DNA of 64,000 bases from Legionella yabuuchiae (GTDB taxonomy: Bacteria; Pseudomonadota; Gammaproteobacteria; Legionellales; Legionellaceae), in the NCBI RefSeq assembly GCF_900640115.1, contig NZ_CAAAIW010000006.1, positions 59,115-123,114 of the forward strand. The letters run 5' to 3'. The position numbers and the translations under genes were made by a program. The notes below the pieces were generated by a model. The model worked only from the letters and a program-made list of their open reading frames with translations, ran no database searches and was not told the DNA's origin. Shown here piece by piece: positions 26,489 through 36,686 of this stretch (position 1 is the stretch's first letter; each line of letters starts with the position of its first letter).

Positions 26489-26950
26489 TTACGAAAGCGC
26501 TTTAAGTTCCGACAAAACTTCCGCAACATGGCCTTTTACGGAGACTTTTCGCCATTCATGACGTACGTTACCTTCTGGATCAATCAGAAACGTACTTCGT
26601 TCAATGCCTCGAACTTGTTTGCCATACATGGATTTCATTTTAATCACACCAAACGCTTGGCAAAGCGCTTCGTCTTGATCACTGATCAATTCAAACGGGA
26701 GTTCTTGTTTCGTTTTGAATCTTTCATGGGACTTCAAACTGTCACGTGAAACGCCCAAGATTTCCGCATTGTTTTTCTTGAACTCGGAATAATGGTCTCT
26801 AAATTCCTGGCTTTCTAGAGTACAGCCTGGGGTTGAATCTTTAGGATAAAAATAAAGCACTAACCAGTTTCCGCGGTAAGCATCGAGGCTCGATTGGACC
26901 TCATTGGTCGCTTCAAACTCATAAGGGGGTATTTTATCGCCAACATTCAT
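26489..26950 (-). CDS. bcp: Bcp/PrxQ-type peroxiredoxin
   Basis: 153 residues. A thiol peroxidase that removes hydroperoxides. The peroxidatic Cys43 lies in YPKDSTPGCT, with the usual Pro, Thr and Arg environment. The second Cys that many PrxQ enzymes carry five residues later is absent (CTLESQEFRD). Another Cys (DEALCQAF) could take over, or a partner thiol may do so. The ATG at 26950 has GGAGGA upstream; a TTG five codons earlier is less likely. Confidence 0.9.
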   Translation of the reverse strand: MNVGDKIPPYEFEATNEVQSSLDAYRGNWLVLYFYPKDSTPGCTLESQEFRDHYSEFKKNNAEILGVSRDSLKSHERFKTKQELPFELISDQDEALCQAFGVIKMKSMYGKQVRGIERSTFLIDPEGNVRHEWRKVSVKGHVAEVLSELKALS

Positions 26951-27097
26951 GAATAGCTCCTCCAAATTTTGATGTTTTTGCTGATAAAATCATACCCTAA
27001 ATACAGATGCCTAATAAGTTAAATTCAAACATTTTTTTGTCCAAACGTTGAGAAAAAGCGAGTGATAGCCCCGCTCTATCGCGAACTATTTCGCAAC

Positions 27098-27156
27098 GCT
27101 TGGGCGGAAAAAGTATCCGCATAAAAGTCGCATTTTGGCGTATGTTGGGTATATAC
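27098..27156. repeat. Degenerate family A repeat (one half)
   Basis: GGGCGGAAAAAGTATCCGCA, then TAAAAGTCGCATTTTGG and GGGTATATAC, align block by block with the right half of the copy at 22511-22675 (GGGCGAAAAAC..., GCATAAATCACGCATTTTGG, ATATAC). The terminal GATCACGG is eroded. It lies in the smpB upstream region and may hold or flank its promoter. Confidence 0.5.
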
Positions 27157-27180
27157 TTGCTGTTTTTATTTAGGTGTCTT

Positions 27181-27657
27181 ATGACCGCTAAAACACAACA
27201 AAATTCAACGATTGTCGTGAATAAAAAGGCAAGGTTTGATTATTTTATTGAAGAAGAATATGAAGCTGGAATGGTTTTAGAAGGGTGGGAAGTAAAAAGC
27301 CTGCGTGCCGGTAAGATAAATTTAGCGGAAGCGCATGTCATTGTAAAACGAGGTGAAGCTTGGTTATTGGGCGCTCAAATTCAGCCCTTACCCACGGCAT
27401 CCACTCATTTACTTCCCGACCCCATTCGTACTCGAAAATTATTGCTAAATAAACGTGAATTAAATCAACTGATTGGTCGAGTTGAGCGACAAGGATATAC
27501 CCTAGTTCCATTGTCTTTGTATTGGAAGCATAATCGAATTAAAGCCAAAATTGCTTTAGCAAAGGGCAAAAAAACTTATGACAAACGGGATGCCGTTAAA
27601 GATCGGGATTGGGCGCGTGACCGTTCAAGACTGATGAAAAAGATAAATAAGCCCTAG
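27181..27657 (+). CDS. smpB: SsrA-binding protein SmpB
   Basis: 158 residues. Binds tmRNA and delivers it to stalled ribosomes. Typical blocks are [33 protein letters not shown] and the basic C-terminal tail [18 protein letters not shown]. The ATG at 27181 has AGGT upstream and gives the normal length; an in-frame start at 27100 lies within the degenerate repeat. The tmRNA gene itself is not adjacent. Confidence 0.96.
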   Translation: MTAKTQQNSTIVVNKKARFDYFIEEEYEAGMVLEGWEVKSLRAGKINLAEAHVIVKRGEAWLLGAQIQPLPTASTHLLPDPIRTRKLLLNKRELNQLIGRVERQGYTLVPLSLYWKHNRIKAKIALAKGKKTYDKRDAVKDRDWARDRSRLMKKINKP

Positions 27658-27771
27658 ACTTCTGATCTTCGTCCTATACGAAAATGTCTAATGCAAAAAG
27701 CTAAGTTATTTTTAAACGTTGTGGCATAATTGTTGGATTTTCAGCAAAAAATCTTCGATCGAGGAGTCATT

Positions 27772-29586
27772 ATGTGCGGGATTATTGGAGCGGTTTCACA
27801 CAGGGAAGTGAGTAAAATATTGTTAGAGGGTTTGCGCCGACTGGAATATCGTGGCTATGATTCAGCCGGTATAGCGGTGATTAATCATGATTTGCAACTT
27901 CAGCGCGTGCGCATGTCGGGCAAAGTGCAAGCATTGGCTCAGGCAATGCAAAACACGGCCGTGACGGGAAAGGTTGGGATTGCACATACCCGTTGGGCCA
28001 CGCATGGCAAGCCTTGTGAATTAAATGCCCATCCTCATCTCTCACAAAATGAGTTGGCAGTCGTGCATAATGGAATTATTGAAAATCATGAATCGCTAAG
28101 ACAGTTTTTACAGGATAAAGGGTATGAGTTTTTATCCGAAACCGATACTGAAGTCGCCGCTCATCTGATTCATTATCATTGTAAAACCGAAGCGACTTTG
28201 TTAGCGGCGGTTCAGGCGTCTGCACAGCAAATGCATGGCGCGTTTTCTTTGGGGGTTATCCATCAGCACTTTCCTAAAGAGCTCATCGCGATTCGCAAGG
28301 GCAGTCCTTTGGTGGTCGGATATGGGATTGATGAATATTTTATTGCCTCTGATGCATTGGCTCTGCGAACGTTTGCACAATCGGTGATTTATCTCGAAGA
28401 AGGTGAGAGCGCCTGTTTAACGGCAACGGGAGTGCAGTTGTATGACGCAGACAGCAATCCTATTAGCCGCGAGGCGCATGCTTTAAGTGATGATTGTCAT
28501 GCCGTCAGTAAAGGCGACTATCGCCATTTCATGCTTAAAGAAATTTTTGAGCAAAACCAGGTTTTGGCTGATACCTTACAAGGTCGAATTTCAAGCTTAG
28601 AGGTGTTACGAGCCAGTTATGGCGATCAAGCGTTAGCTGTTTTTGATCAAGTTAAACAAATTCATATTGTCGCCTGTGGCACGAGTTATCATGCGGGTTT
28701 AATTGCTAAATACTGGCTTGAATCCCTTGCAGGAATACCAACATCGGTTGAGATTGCCAGTGAATTTCGCTATCGCGATGTTGTTGTGCATGACCAAACG
28801 TTATTTATCACCGTATCACAATCTGGTGAAACGGCCGATACGTTGGCGGCTTTGCAAAAAGCAAAACAAATGAATTATTTGGCTTCTTTTGCCATCTGTA
28901 ATGTCGCAACATCAACGCTCGTTCGTGAATCTGATTTTGTGTTTTTAACTCGTGCAGGCGTTGAAATTGGCGTTGCCTCCACCAAAGCCTTTACCACGCA
29001 ACTGGCGGCTTTTTTAATGTTGGCTGCTGCTCTTTCTAAAGATGAGCGGGCAAATGAGGTATTAGTACAGTTACAACAGCTCCCGCAACAATGCCAGCAA
29101 ACATTAAACATGAACGGTGAAATTGAGGCACTTGCCACCAATTTTGTGAATAAGGCTCATGCTTTGTTTTTAGGACGTGGCGTTCAATATCCTGTTGCCT
29201 TGGAAGGCGCTTTAAAGTTAAAAGAAATTTCTTATATCCATGCCGAAGCTTATCCTGCCGGTGAGCTCAAACACGGTCCTTTAGCCTTGGTGGATGAAAA
29301 CATGCCAGTTGTGGCTATTGCGCCTAATGATGAATTATTGGATAAATTAAAATCGAATCTCCATGAAGTCAGTGCACGCGGTGGCCAGCTGCTGGTGTTT
29401 GTTGATGATTCCCAAAGTTGGGAAGCCAATGGCGCTGTGCTGATAAAAGTCCCAGCTTGCGGGAATTGGGTTGCGCCTATTATCTATACGCTGCCGTTAC
29501 AACTTCTGGCGTATCATGTGGCTGTGGTTAAAGGGACGGATGTGGATCAACCGCGTAATTTAGCGAAATCCGTGACGGTGGAATAG
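27772..29586 (+). CDS. glmS: Glutamine-fructose-6-phosphate aminotransferase (isomerising)
   Basis: 604 residues. Makes glucosamine-6-phosphate for peptidoglycan and LPS. The protein begins MCGIIGAV, so Cys2 becomes the N-terminal nucleophile of the glutaminase domain. HTRWATHG and the two SIS domains (SQSGETADTLAAL; the C-terminal YPAGELKHGPLALV and KSVTVE) are all present. GGAG at the ribosome site fixes the ATG at 27772. No glmS ribozyme is expected in this lineage, and the 114-bp leader is too short for one. Stop is followed by a small AGACTCA/TGAGTCT hairpin (29585-29606) without a T-run. Confidence 0.97.
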   Translation: MCGIIGAVSHREVSKILLEGLRRLEYRGYDSAGIAVINHDLQLQRVRMSGKVQALAQAMQNTAVTGKVGIAHTRWATHGKPCELNAHPHLSQNELAVVHNGIIENHESLRQFLQDKGYEFLSETDTEVAAHLIHYHCKTEATLLAAVQASAQQMHGAFSLGVIHQHFPKELIAIRKGSPLVVGYGIDEYFIASDALALRTFAQSVIYLEEGESACLTATGVQLYDADSNPISREAHALSDDCHAVSKGDYRHFMLKEIFEQNQVLADTLQGRISSLEVLRASYGDQALAVFDQVKQIHIVACGTSYHAGLIAKYWLESLAGIPTSVEIASEFRYRDVVVHDQTLFITVSQSGETADTLAALQKAKQMNYLASFAICNVATSTLVRESDFVFLTRAGVEIGVASTKAFTTQLAAFLMLAAALSKDERANEVLVQLQQLPQQCQQTLNMNGEIEALATNFVNKAHALFLGRGVQYPVALEGALKLKEISYIHAEAYPAGELKHGPLALVDENMPVVAIAPNDELLDKLKSNLHEVSARGGQLLVFVDDSQSWEANGAVLIKVPACGNWVAPIIYTLPLQLLAYHVAVVKGTDVDQPRNLAKSVTVE

Positions 29587-29675
29587 ACTCAAAGGCCTGT
29601 GAGTCTCGCAATTCAAATGACAACAGGTATAATGCGCCTTCTTAGACAGTTTTTATTAGATTTACGGGGAAATAA

Positions 29676-32018
29676 ATGACTCAGGAGATGTTGGCAACAG
29701 CGTCAGTGATTGCTAGTGAATTGAATGCCGAGGTTGCACAAGTTGAAGCAGCAATTCGGTTATTGGATGAGGGAGCAACGGTTCCTTTTATTGCACGCTA
29801 TCGAAAAGAAGCAACTCAAGGATTAAACGACAGTCAGTTACGCCTGCTTGCTGAGCGCCTACACTATTTACGTGAATTAGAAGAACGCCGCAACGTCATT
29901 CTCCAGTCTATTAAAGACCAAGAAAAACTGACTCCTGAATTAGAACAAGCAATTCATAAAGCGGACACCAAAACACGTTTGGAAGATTTATATCTACCTT
30001 ACAAGCCAAAGCGACGTACAAAAGCGATGCTGGCTAGAGAGGCGGGGTTAGAGCCTTTAGCTCTAGGATTATTAACTGATCCAACCTTAGTTCCAGAAAC
30101 GTATGCGACGCAATACCTCAATGCCGAGGCAGGCATTAGCGATGTTACTACAGCGTTGGAGGGGGCTCGCCAAATTCTTATGGAACAATTTGCTGAAGAC
30201 GCCGATTTGCTTAAAGAGCTTAGAAGCTACTTGTGGCAACATGGGGTGTTGGCCTCAACCGGCGCCAAGGGCAAAGCAAGTGCTGCGGCCAATAAATTTG
30301 CCGATTATTTTAACTACGCGGAACCCATTCATAAAATTCCATCGCATCGGGCGTTGGCCTTATTTCGCGGACGGCGTGAAAGCGCATTACAATTGGCATT
30401 GACCTTACCCGAAGATCCTGAGTACGGTGTAAAACGAATCGCTCGTTATTTTAACATTACCGCTCAAGGGCGTGCTGCCGATGAATGGCTCTTAGAAACC
30501 GTTAATCTGACTTGGAAAATTAAGCTCTTTACCAAGTTGGAATTAGAATTGATGACGCAATTACGCGAGATGGCGGATGAGGAAGCGATCAACGTATTTG
30601 CTTTAAATTTGCGAGATTTATTGCTCGCCGCTCCTGCTGGTCATAAAGTAACCATAGGACTGGATCCTGGTATTAGAACCGGGGTTAAAGCGGTGGTCGT
30701 TAACGAAACCGGAAAGTTGTTGGATTACGCGACCGTTTATCCATTTGCGCCACAAAATGAATGGCATGATGCGATCGCAACGCTCGCAAAATTAGCGGCG
30801 CGTTATCAAGTACATCTCATAAGCATTGGGAATGGCACCGCGTCTCGTGAAACAGAGCGGCTAGTTAGCGATATGATTAAAATGTATCCGGATTTAAAGC
30901 TGACTAAATTGGTGGTTAGTGAGGCCGGAGCTTCCGTCTATTCAGCCTCTGAGCTTGCCTCCAAAGAATTTCCTGAGTTAGACGTCACTCTTAGAGGGGC
31001 TGTTTCCATTGCAAGACGTCTGCAAGATCCTTTGGCCGAGTTGGTCAAAATCGAACCTAAATCCATCGGAGTTGGGCAATATCAACATGACGTGAATCAA
31101 ACAAAATTAGCCCGTAGCCTAGAAGCAGTTGTGGAAGATTGCGTCAACGCAGTGGGTGTTGATGTGAACACAGCCTCCAGTGCTTTGCTGACCCGCGTTT
31201 CAGGGTTCAATGAAACGCTGGCTAAGAATTTGGTTGAATACCGGGATGCGCATGGTTCGTTTGTAAGTCGAGAACAATTAAAACAAATTTCACGAATGGG
31301 CGAAAAAGCTTACCAGCAATCCGCTGGGTTTTTAAGAATAATGCAGGGAGAAAATCCTCTAGATGCCTCTGCAGTTCATCCGGAAGCCTACCCGTTGGTT
31401 GAGAAAATTCTTACCAGTAAAAGCATGCCCATTTCTGATGCAATTGGAAATATTGATTTGCTTCGAAGCCTTAACCCTAAAGAGTTTGTAGACGAACAGT
31501 TCGGTTTGCCCACCGTGCAAGATGTGCTCAAAGAATTAGAAAAGCCTGGACGCGATCCCAGGCCTGAGTTTAAAACCGCTAGCTTTAAAGAAGGGGTTGA
31601 AGAGATCAATCACTTGAAAGAAGGGATGATTCTTGAAGGCGTCGTCAGCAACGTCACCAACTTTGGAGCATTTGTAGATATTGGGGTTCACCAGGATGGA
31701 CTCGTTCACATCTCAGCGCTCACCAGTAAATTTGTCAGTGACCCACGCACGGTTGTGAAAGCAGGGGATATTGTCAAGGTGAAAGTCATTGATGTGGATC
31801 AAGATCGTCGTCGAATCAGTCTTAGCATGAGACTCGAGGATGAACACACGCAAACCAAAAAATCCAAAGCGGTTAATACGAATACCCCCAAAGCGGTGAA
31901 GAAAAAAGTCCTGCCTAAAAAAACAGCGTCGCCTAAACCGTCACCAGCCAACAACAAGCCTCTATTCAATACGGCTATGGCAGATGCTTTAGCCAAGTTG
32001 AAACGAGGCTCCTCATGA
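29676..32018 (+). CDS. tex: Tex-type RNA-binding transcription accessory protein
   Basis: 780 residues. The order is that of Tex: N-terminal helical region ([15 protein letters not shown]), YqgF-like fold ([16 protein letters not shown]), helix-hairpin-helix modules ([22 protein letters not shown]) and a C-terminal S1 domain ([20 protein letters not shown]). A Lys/Pro-rich tail follows. It binds nucleic acids and influences transcription. GGGGA precedes the ATG. The last 4 bases overlap yciA (ATGA), starting a three-gene coupled set. Confidence 0.95.
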   Translation: MTQEMLATASVIASELNAEVAQVEAAIRLLDEGATVPFIARYRKEATQGLNDSQLRLLAERLHYLRELEERRNVILQSIKDQEKLTPELEQAIHKADTKTRLEDLYLPYKPKRRTKAMLAREAGLEPLALGLLTDPTLVPETYATQYLNAEAGISDVTTALEGARQILMEQFAEDADLLKELRSYLWQHGVLASTGAKGKASAAANKFADYFNYAEPIHKIPSHRALALFRGRRESALQLALTLPEDPEYGVKRIARYFNITAQGRAADEWLLETVNLTWKIKLFTKLELELMTQLREMADEEAINVFALNLRDLLLAAPAGHKVTIGLDPGIRTGVKAVVVNETGKLLDYATVYPFAPQNEWHDAIATLAKLAARYQVHLISIGNGTASRETERLVSDMIKMYPDLKLTKLVVSEAGASVYSASELASKEFPELDVTLRGAVSIARRLQDPLAELVKIEPKSIGVGQYQHDVNQTKLARSLEAVVEDCVNAVGVDVNTASSALLTRVSGFNETLAKNLVEYRDAHGSFVSREQLKQISRMGEKAYQQSAGFLRIMQGENPLDASAVHPEAYPLVEKILTSKSMPISDAIGNIDLLRSLNPKEFVDEQFGLPTVQDVLKELEKPGRDPRPEFKTASFKEGVEEINHLKEGMILEGVVSNVTNFGAFVDIGVHQDGLVHISALTSKFVSDPRTVVKAGDIVKVKVIDVDQDRRRISLSMRLEDEHTQTKKSKAVNTNTPKAVKKKVLPKKTASPKPSPANNKPLFNTAMADALAKLKRGSS

Positions 32019-32398
32019 CTTCCAATCCTAAAGGAGAGCTAACTATTCAAACGTTGGCCATGCCAGCAGACACCAATGCCAACGGAGATATTTTTGGTGG
32101 TTGGCTAGTCTCGCAAATGGACTTGGCCGCAGGCGTTTTAGCCAAAAAAATTGCCAAAGGCCGGGTTGCGACAGTTGCCATTCACTCTATGACGTTTCTT
32201 AAACCCGTTCATGTCGGTGATCTGATTAGCTGCCATGTTGATCTGATTAAACAAGGGCGAACCTCGATGACGATAGACGTAGAGGTCTGGTCCGAGGCGC
32301 TTGGCAGCGGTTATAAATACCGCGTCACTGAAGGGACGTTTATCTTTGTTGCCATCGATGAACATGGTAAACCAAGACTAATAGAAGATAAGGTATAA
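32015..32398 (+). CDS. yciA: Acyl-CoA thioesterase, YciA type
   Basis: 127 residues, one hotdog domain. The signature [20 protein letters not shown] with the catalytic Asp, and [15 protein letters not shown], identify it. It hydrolyses medium and long acyl-CoA. It overlaps tex by 4 bp upstream (ATGA) and the unknown 542-residue gene by one base downstream (TAATG). Confidence 0.93.
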   Translation: MTSNPKGELTIQTLAMPADTNANGDIFGGWLVSQMDLAAGVLAKKIAKGRVATVAIHSMTFLKPVHVGDLISCHVDLIKQGRTSMTIDVEVWSEALGSGYKYRVTEGTFIFVAIDEHGKPRLIEDKV

Positions 32399-34026
32399 TG
32401 GTAAGTATTGATCGGCTGAAAACTTGGTTGCATGATATCGCAGATGTTATTGAACAAAGCCAAAATCTAGATCCAAGTCATTATTCGCACTTTATTCAGG
32501 AACCGGAACTCGCTTTAGGCTTGATTGATCTAATCGTAGTCATGGATGAGTTAGATATTGATGTTGCAAAGCCTTATTATTCCGCTTGCGTCTTTGCTCT
32601 TGAAATCTGCATCTCACAGTTGCAGGCCGCTGCCGAATCGCAGAATAAATTGGCGATTAAACTCTTAGAGCAACTCATGTCGCACTTGGCCGATGCCATA
32701 CAAACGAGCGATCATTCCCTAAGTTTTTGGCTTCCAGTCTTAAATGCGTTTTATGAAGTGCATGTCGAATTATCAGATGAACTTAAAGACGCTTATTATG
32801 AGTTAGCCAGTGAAGAAGAATTAACGTTGCCACAAGAAGAAGGCGCGCATTTAAATTCCATTCGTGATTTAATCGAGGAATTATCAGATCTTTCAGCGTT
32901 TGATATTGCTGAAAACTTTTTCGCCCAAAGTTATGCTCTGCCTGCTGAATTTTTTACCGATTTAGTCATTGATTTATACAGCATAGAAGAAGGGCAGGAT
33001 ATCGCTCTCTTAACGCTACTTCATCCTAAAGCTGAGGTGCGCGATGTCGTTGTATCCACCATTGATCTTCTAATCGATAAGATAACATTAACGCCTTTAT
33101 CGCTGTCCCGCTTGCAAGCCATCAAGCATTGGTATCCTAAATCGTATCATTCACAATTTGAGCGGTGGATAAAGGTACAGCGTAAGCGAGGCGTGGTATT
33201 TCACGCGGAAAAGAAAAATCCAACGCTCAGAATTAAAGCCAGCGAAGTGGATGGTAGTGGTGCGCAAGGAATTTTTATTCATTTTAAACAGCGAAAAATT
33301 AATCGTCTTTGCGGGTTATTGTTTAAGTTTGAGGTTGGCATCAAAGACGCCTGGTTTACTCCAGATATTCCCTCTCAGGAACTCGCGCGATATTATGATG
33401 AGTCTTTTGAAGAGACCGTAATGCTCCGAGAAGTAGATCTCAACTATTTAGTCTTGTTAACCAATCACTTCTTGGCTATCAGTATCGAACAGGGTGAAAT
33501 GCCAGATTTGCATTTATTAGAAATTCAAGAAGAACTGGGATTGCAGTTTATCCCCAACCGATTGGATGAACGAGCGTTGCTGGAACAGTTAACGGTGCAA
33601 ATTGCCCCGTTTAACCCAACACGAATCGATGAAGCCCTCCAGCGCTCAAAACTCTGGTCTAAAACCAAACGGTTTACAGAGTCTTGGTATATTGAAACTC
33701 AAGGCGTTGATACAGTGGTGAATCAATTTTGTAGCTTCATTGAAGGGATAAAAGTGTGTGATTTTGAAAGAGCCGTAAGCGCGGTCTTTGAACAAGTATT
33801 TGAAATGCAACGGGAACGTTGGCTTTTTCACTTTATTTGGGTTGCGCTTTGGTTGAAAAATAAGGCGCGCAAGCATGAAAAAGCCTGGGAAGATTGTATT
33901 TTAATCGCGCATCTTATTGCTCATCAAAAGTCTTTAAAGGAAATACCGATCATGCAGGAAATCTGTGAGCAAACCATTCAAAACAGCATTGAAACCATGA
34001 CGGAACGAAAGACTCACTTAACCTAA
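32398..34026 (+). CDS. Large acidic protein of unknown function, possible core Legionella effector
   Basis: 542 residues, not matched to a known domain. It is acidic, mostly helical by composition, and without signal peptide or membrane segments. There is a Leu/Glu-rich N-terminal half (residues 1-250), then a middle section with KRGVVFHAEKKNPTLRIKA and VDGSGAQGIFIHF that could be a small beta domain, then more helix. Its start overlaps the yciA stop as TAATG, so it is translationally coupled to tex-yciA. From my memory of L. pneumophila gene numbering, a conserved effector (Lpg2832) lies at about this place; that identity is a guess. Confidence 0.7.
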   Translation: MVSIDRLKTWLHDIADVIEQSQNLDPSHYSHFIQEPELALGLIDLIVVMDELDIDVAKPYYSACVFALEICISQLQAAAESQNKLAIKLLEQLMSHLADAIQTSDHSLSFWLPVLNAFYEVHVELSDELKDAYYELASEEELTLPQEEGAHLNSIRDLIEELSDLSAFDIAENFFAQSYALPAEFFTDLVIDLYSIEEGQDIALLTLLHPKAEVRDVVVSTIDLLIDKITLTPLSLSRLQAIKHWYPKSYHSQFERWIKVQRKRGVVFHAEKKNPTLRIKASEVDGSGAQGIFIHFKQRKINRLCGLLFKFEVGIKDAWFTPDIPSQELARYYDESFEETVMLREVDLNYLVLLTNHFLAISIEQGEMPDLHLLEIQEELGLQFIPNRLDERALLEQLTVQIAPFNPTRIDEALQRSKLWSKTKRFTESWYIETQGVDTVVNQFCSFIEGIKVCDFERAVSAVFEQVFEMQRERWLFHFIWVALWLKNKARKHEKAWEDCILIAHLIAHQKSLKEIPIMQEICEQTIQNSIETMTERKTHLT

Positions 34027-34097
34027 GCATTTCTAAATGCGAAATAACTATGGATACGGTTATTGGTGAATGTAACGTTGTTACTAACAGCTTCAAT

Positions 34098-35774
34098 TTA
34101 AGCCAAACATGCTTCAAATTCCTGCAGCAGTTCTTTTGCGTGCGAACGCGTTTGTTCGGTAATTTTTAAACCACCAAGCATTCTTGCGATTTCGTCGATT
34201 TTATCAGAAGGCTCCAAAGCTATAATTCGCGAATAGGTTTGTTGGTTATCGCTATGTTTTTCAACCACAAAATGGTGGTGGGCGCTGGCAGCGACCTGGG
34301 GCTGATGCGTGACACAAAATACTTGCAATCGCTCGCCTAAGGTTCGAAGTAGGCGTCCAACTAAAGCCGCAGTTGCCCCTCCAATGCCCACGTCAACTTC
34401 GTCAAATAATAACGTGGGGGTACTCCCGCGTTGAGCCGTGATCATTTGAATTGCTAAGCTGATTCGGGATAATTCGCCTCCGGATGCGACTTTACTTAAT
34501 GCATCCGGTTTCATTCCTGGGTTAGTGCAGACGTTATATTCAACTTTATCTTGGCCATGAGGTTGCATTTTATCAAGGGAGGTTATTTCTATTTCAATGT
34601 AGCCATTTGGCATACCTAATTGTTTGATGGTTTCGCTGATGGCTTTAGCTAATTTTTTACCGTGATGTTGACGAGATTGACGAAGTTCTTCAGCCGCAAT
34701 TTGATAGTTTTTAAGCGCGGATTGATGCTCTTTTTGTAAACGTTCTAGCTGAAGCCCAGCATTTTCTAAGGTGTTTAATTCTGCTTCAAGCTCAACTAAG
34801 ATGCCAGGTAACTGATTGGCCTCGACATGATATTTTCGTGCAGCTTGATGAAGTTGGCTAATCCGAGCTTCTACCTCATTCAATCGTTCGGGATCAAGTG
34901 AGATCTGCGCTGAAAATTGAGCAATTTCATCTTGCGCCTCATCACACTGGATTATGGCCGAATTAATTAGTTCACGTGCGTTTTTAATGGAAGGTTGATT
35001 ATCTGGCAAGCTGGAAAGTCGTTGCATAATATGATTTAAGCTTTGGATAATGTTCGGCTCTTCATCGCTGCTTAATAAGTTGTTGATTTGCTGCGCATGC
35101 TCCATATATTCTCGGGCATGGTGTAAAAACTGATGTTCTTCATGCAGTCGTTGCATCTCGCCTTCTTGTATATTTAATTCACGAAGTTCTTCAATTTGAA
35201 ATTGCAATAATTCTCGGCGCTCCTCAGAGGTGCTTTGATGTTCTAGATGCTTTATTTCTTTTCTAATTTTTTGACAGGATTGAAACAAAACCGCAACGCG
35301 CTCAAGCAGGGAGTCATGGCCTGCAAATTGATCAAGCTGTTGGCGATGCGTTGCATGATGAAGTAAGGTTTGGTGTTGATGTTGGCCGTGAATGTCAACT
35401 AATCGCTCGCTGAGTTCTTTTACTTTTTGCAACGGAAATGGTTGGCCGTTAATGTAGGATTTTGAGCGTCCCTCAGCAAGAATAACCCGACGCAGATAAA
35501 TTATTCCATCCTCGCTGGCTATCTCATGTTCTTCTAGCCATTGGGCGGGCTGAGAGTGTTCGTCATATTGAAAGCAAGCACTGATGTCGCATTTATCGGT
35601 GCCAGGACGGATGACCGAAACATCGGCGCGATCGCCAAGAGCTAGCATTAAGGCATCAATCATGATGGATTTGCCGGCCCCTGTCTCACCAGTAAATGCC
35701 GTCATCCCCGGTTTAAAGTCCAGTTCTAACTTCGCGACAATGGCAAAATTTTCAATGCATAAAGACGTGAGCAT
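34098..35774 (-). CDS. recN: DNA repair protein RecN
   Basis: 558 residues. SMC-like ATPase of double-strand break repair. Walker A GETGAGKS near residue 30, a long coiled coil (about 150-370), the ABC signature VASGGELSRISLA and Walker B LLFDEVDVGIGG are present. The ATG at 35774 has AGGGAT upstream; it begins MLTSLCIENFAIV, the usual start. nadK ends 2 bp upstream, so both are co-transcribed, an arrangement common in gammaproteobacteria. Confidence 0.96.
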   Translation of the reverse strand: MLTSLCIENFAIVAKLELDFKPGMTAFTGETGAGKSIMIDALMLALGDRADVSVIRPGTDKCDISACFQYDEHSQPAQWLEEHEIASEDGIIYLRRVILAEGRSKSYINGQPFPLQKVKELSERLVDIHGQHQHQTLLHHATHRQQLDQFAGHDSLLERVAVLFQSCQKIRKEIKHLEHQSTSEERRELLQFQIEELRELNIQEGEMQRLHEEHQFLHHAREYMEHAQQINNLLSSDEEPNIIQSLNHIMQRLSSLPDNQPSIKNARELINSAIIQCDEAQDEIAQFSAQISLDPERLNEVEARISQLHQAARKYHVEANQLPGILVELEAELNTLENAGLQLERLQKEHQSALKNYQIAAEELRQSRQHHGKKLAKAISETIKQLGMPNGYIEIEITSLDKMQPHGQDKVEYNVCTNPGMKPDALSKVASGGELSRISLAIQMITAQRGSTPTLLFDEVDVGIGGATAALVGRLLRTLGERLQVFCVTHQPQVAASAHHHFVVEKHSDNQQTYSRIIALEPSDKIDEIARMLGGLKITEQTRSHAKELLQEFEACLA

Positions 35775-35776
35775 AA

Positions 35777-36667
35777 TTATCCCTGGGATTTGCTTCCCCA
35801 CCCTAATTTAATTCTTAAGGTATCATAATAATTATATTCGGTAGGATGCAATAGCCGCAGCTGCTGGGCATTTTTTTCAATCGATACAATCTGGCCAGGC
35901 TTTACTGTGCGGGATTCATGTCCATCGCAACTAATTTGTAAATCGCTTTCATTGCTTTTACTAATTTTCAAATCTACGACGTCATGGCCATCAATGACTA
36001 AAGGTCTGGTGGTTAGACTATGAGAAAACATCGGTACCATCACCATGGCATTTAAGAGGGGGTGCACAATAGGTCCACCCGCGGATAAGGCATAGGCCGT
36101 AGAGCCAGTTGGTGTGGCCAAAATTAACCCATCTGCACGATAATGGCTGACAAATTGTTGATTAATGCATACTTCAAATTCAATTAAATGGGTTTCGCTT
36201 CCTCGGCTAAGAACCACATCATTAAGCGCATCGCCTTGAAAGTAAGTCGAATCATCATCATGAATGCGAGTTTTTAATAAAAAACGACGCTCTTCTTGGT
36301 ACTGACCATTTAATATGTCACCGAGTTGTTCATCAATTTCAGAAGGCGAAATATCGGTTAAAAACCCAAGCCGTCCGCGGTTAATGCCAATAACCGGCAC
36401 ATTGACTTTAATGGCCATTCGAGCGGCCGAAAGCAGGCTGCCATCGCCTCCAACCACGACAATTAAGTCTTGATTTTCGCCCATATTGTCGCGCTCCAAT
36501 ACAGGCAGTTTCAATTCAAAATTAGATGCGGTATCGACATCCTGAAAGGCAGAAATGTTTTGAGATTTTAGAAAACCAACCAAACGTTGAAGCGTTTCAT
36601 TGACGCCTTGATTAGCTCGGTGTTGGCGAGCGTACAAAATGACACGTTTAAACTTTTGTTTGGTCAT
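35777..36667 (-). CDS. nadK: NAD kinase
   Basis: 296 residues. Phosphorylates NAD to NADP. The GGDGS motif ([15 protein letters not shown]), [11 protein letters not shown] and the [17 protein letters not shown] block are diagnostic. AAGGA lies 9 nt before the ATG. It precedes recN by 2 bp and follows typA by 19 bp on the same strand. Confidence 0.97.
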   Translation of the reverse strand: MTKQKFKRVILYARQHRANQGVNETLQRLVGFLKSQNISAFQDVDTASNFELKLPVLERDNMGENQDLIVVVGGDGSLLSAARMAIKVNVPVIGINRGRLGFLTDISPSEIDEQLGDILNGQYQEERRFLLKTRIHDDDSTYFQGDALNDVVLSRGSETHLIEFEVCINQQFVSHYRADGLILATPTGSTAYALSAGGPIVHPLLNAMVMVPMFSHSLTTRPLVIDGHDVVDLKISKSNESDLQISCDGHESRTVKPGQIVSIEKNAQQLRLLHPTEYNYYDTLRIKLGWGSKSQG

Positions 36668-36686
36668 AACAAGTTAGTCCTTGCTG

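Noticed and set aside
27658..27771. Possible tmRNA gene next to smpB, or glmS ribozyme before glmS
   Set aside because: The gap is only 114 bp and shows neither a tRNA-like acceptor with CCA nor the ribozyme core.
34027..34097. GCATTT-CT-AAATGC as a terminator after the 542-residue gene
   Set aside because: Two-base loop and AT-only stem make it implausible.
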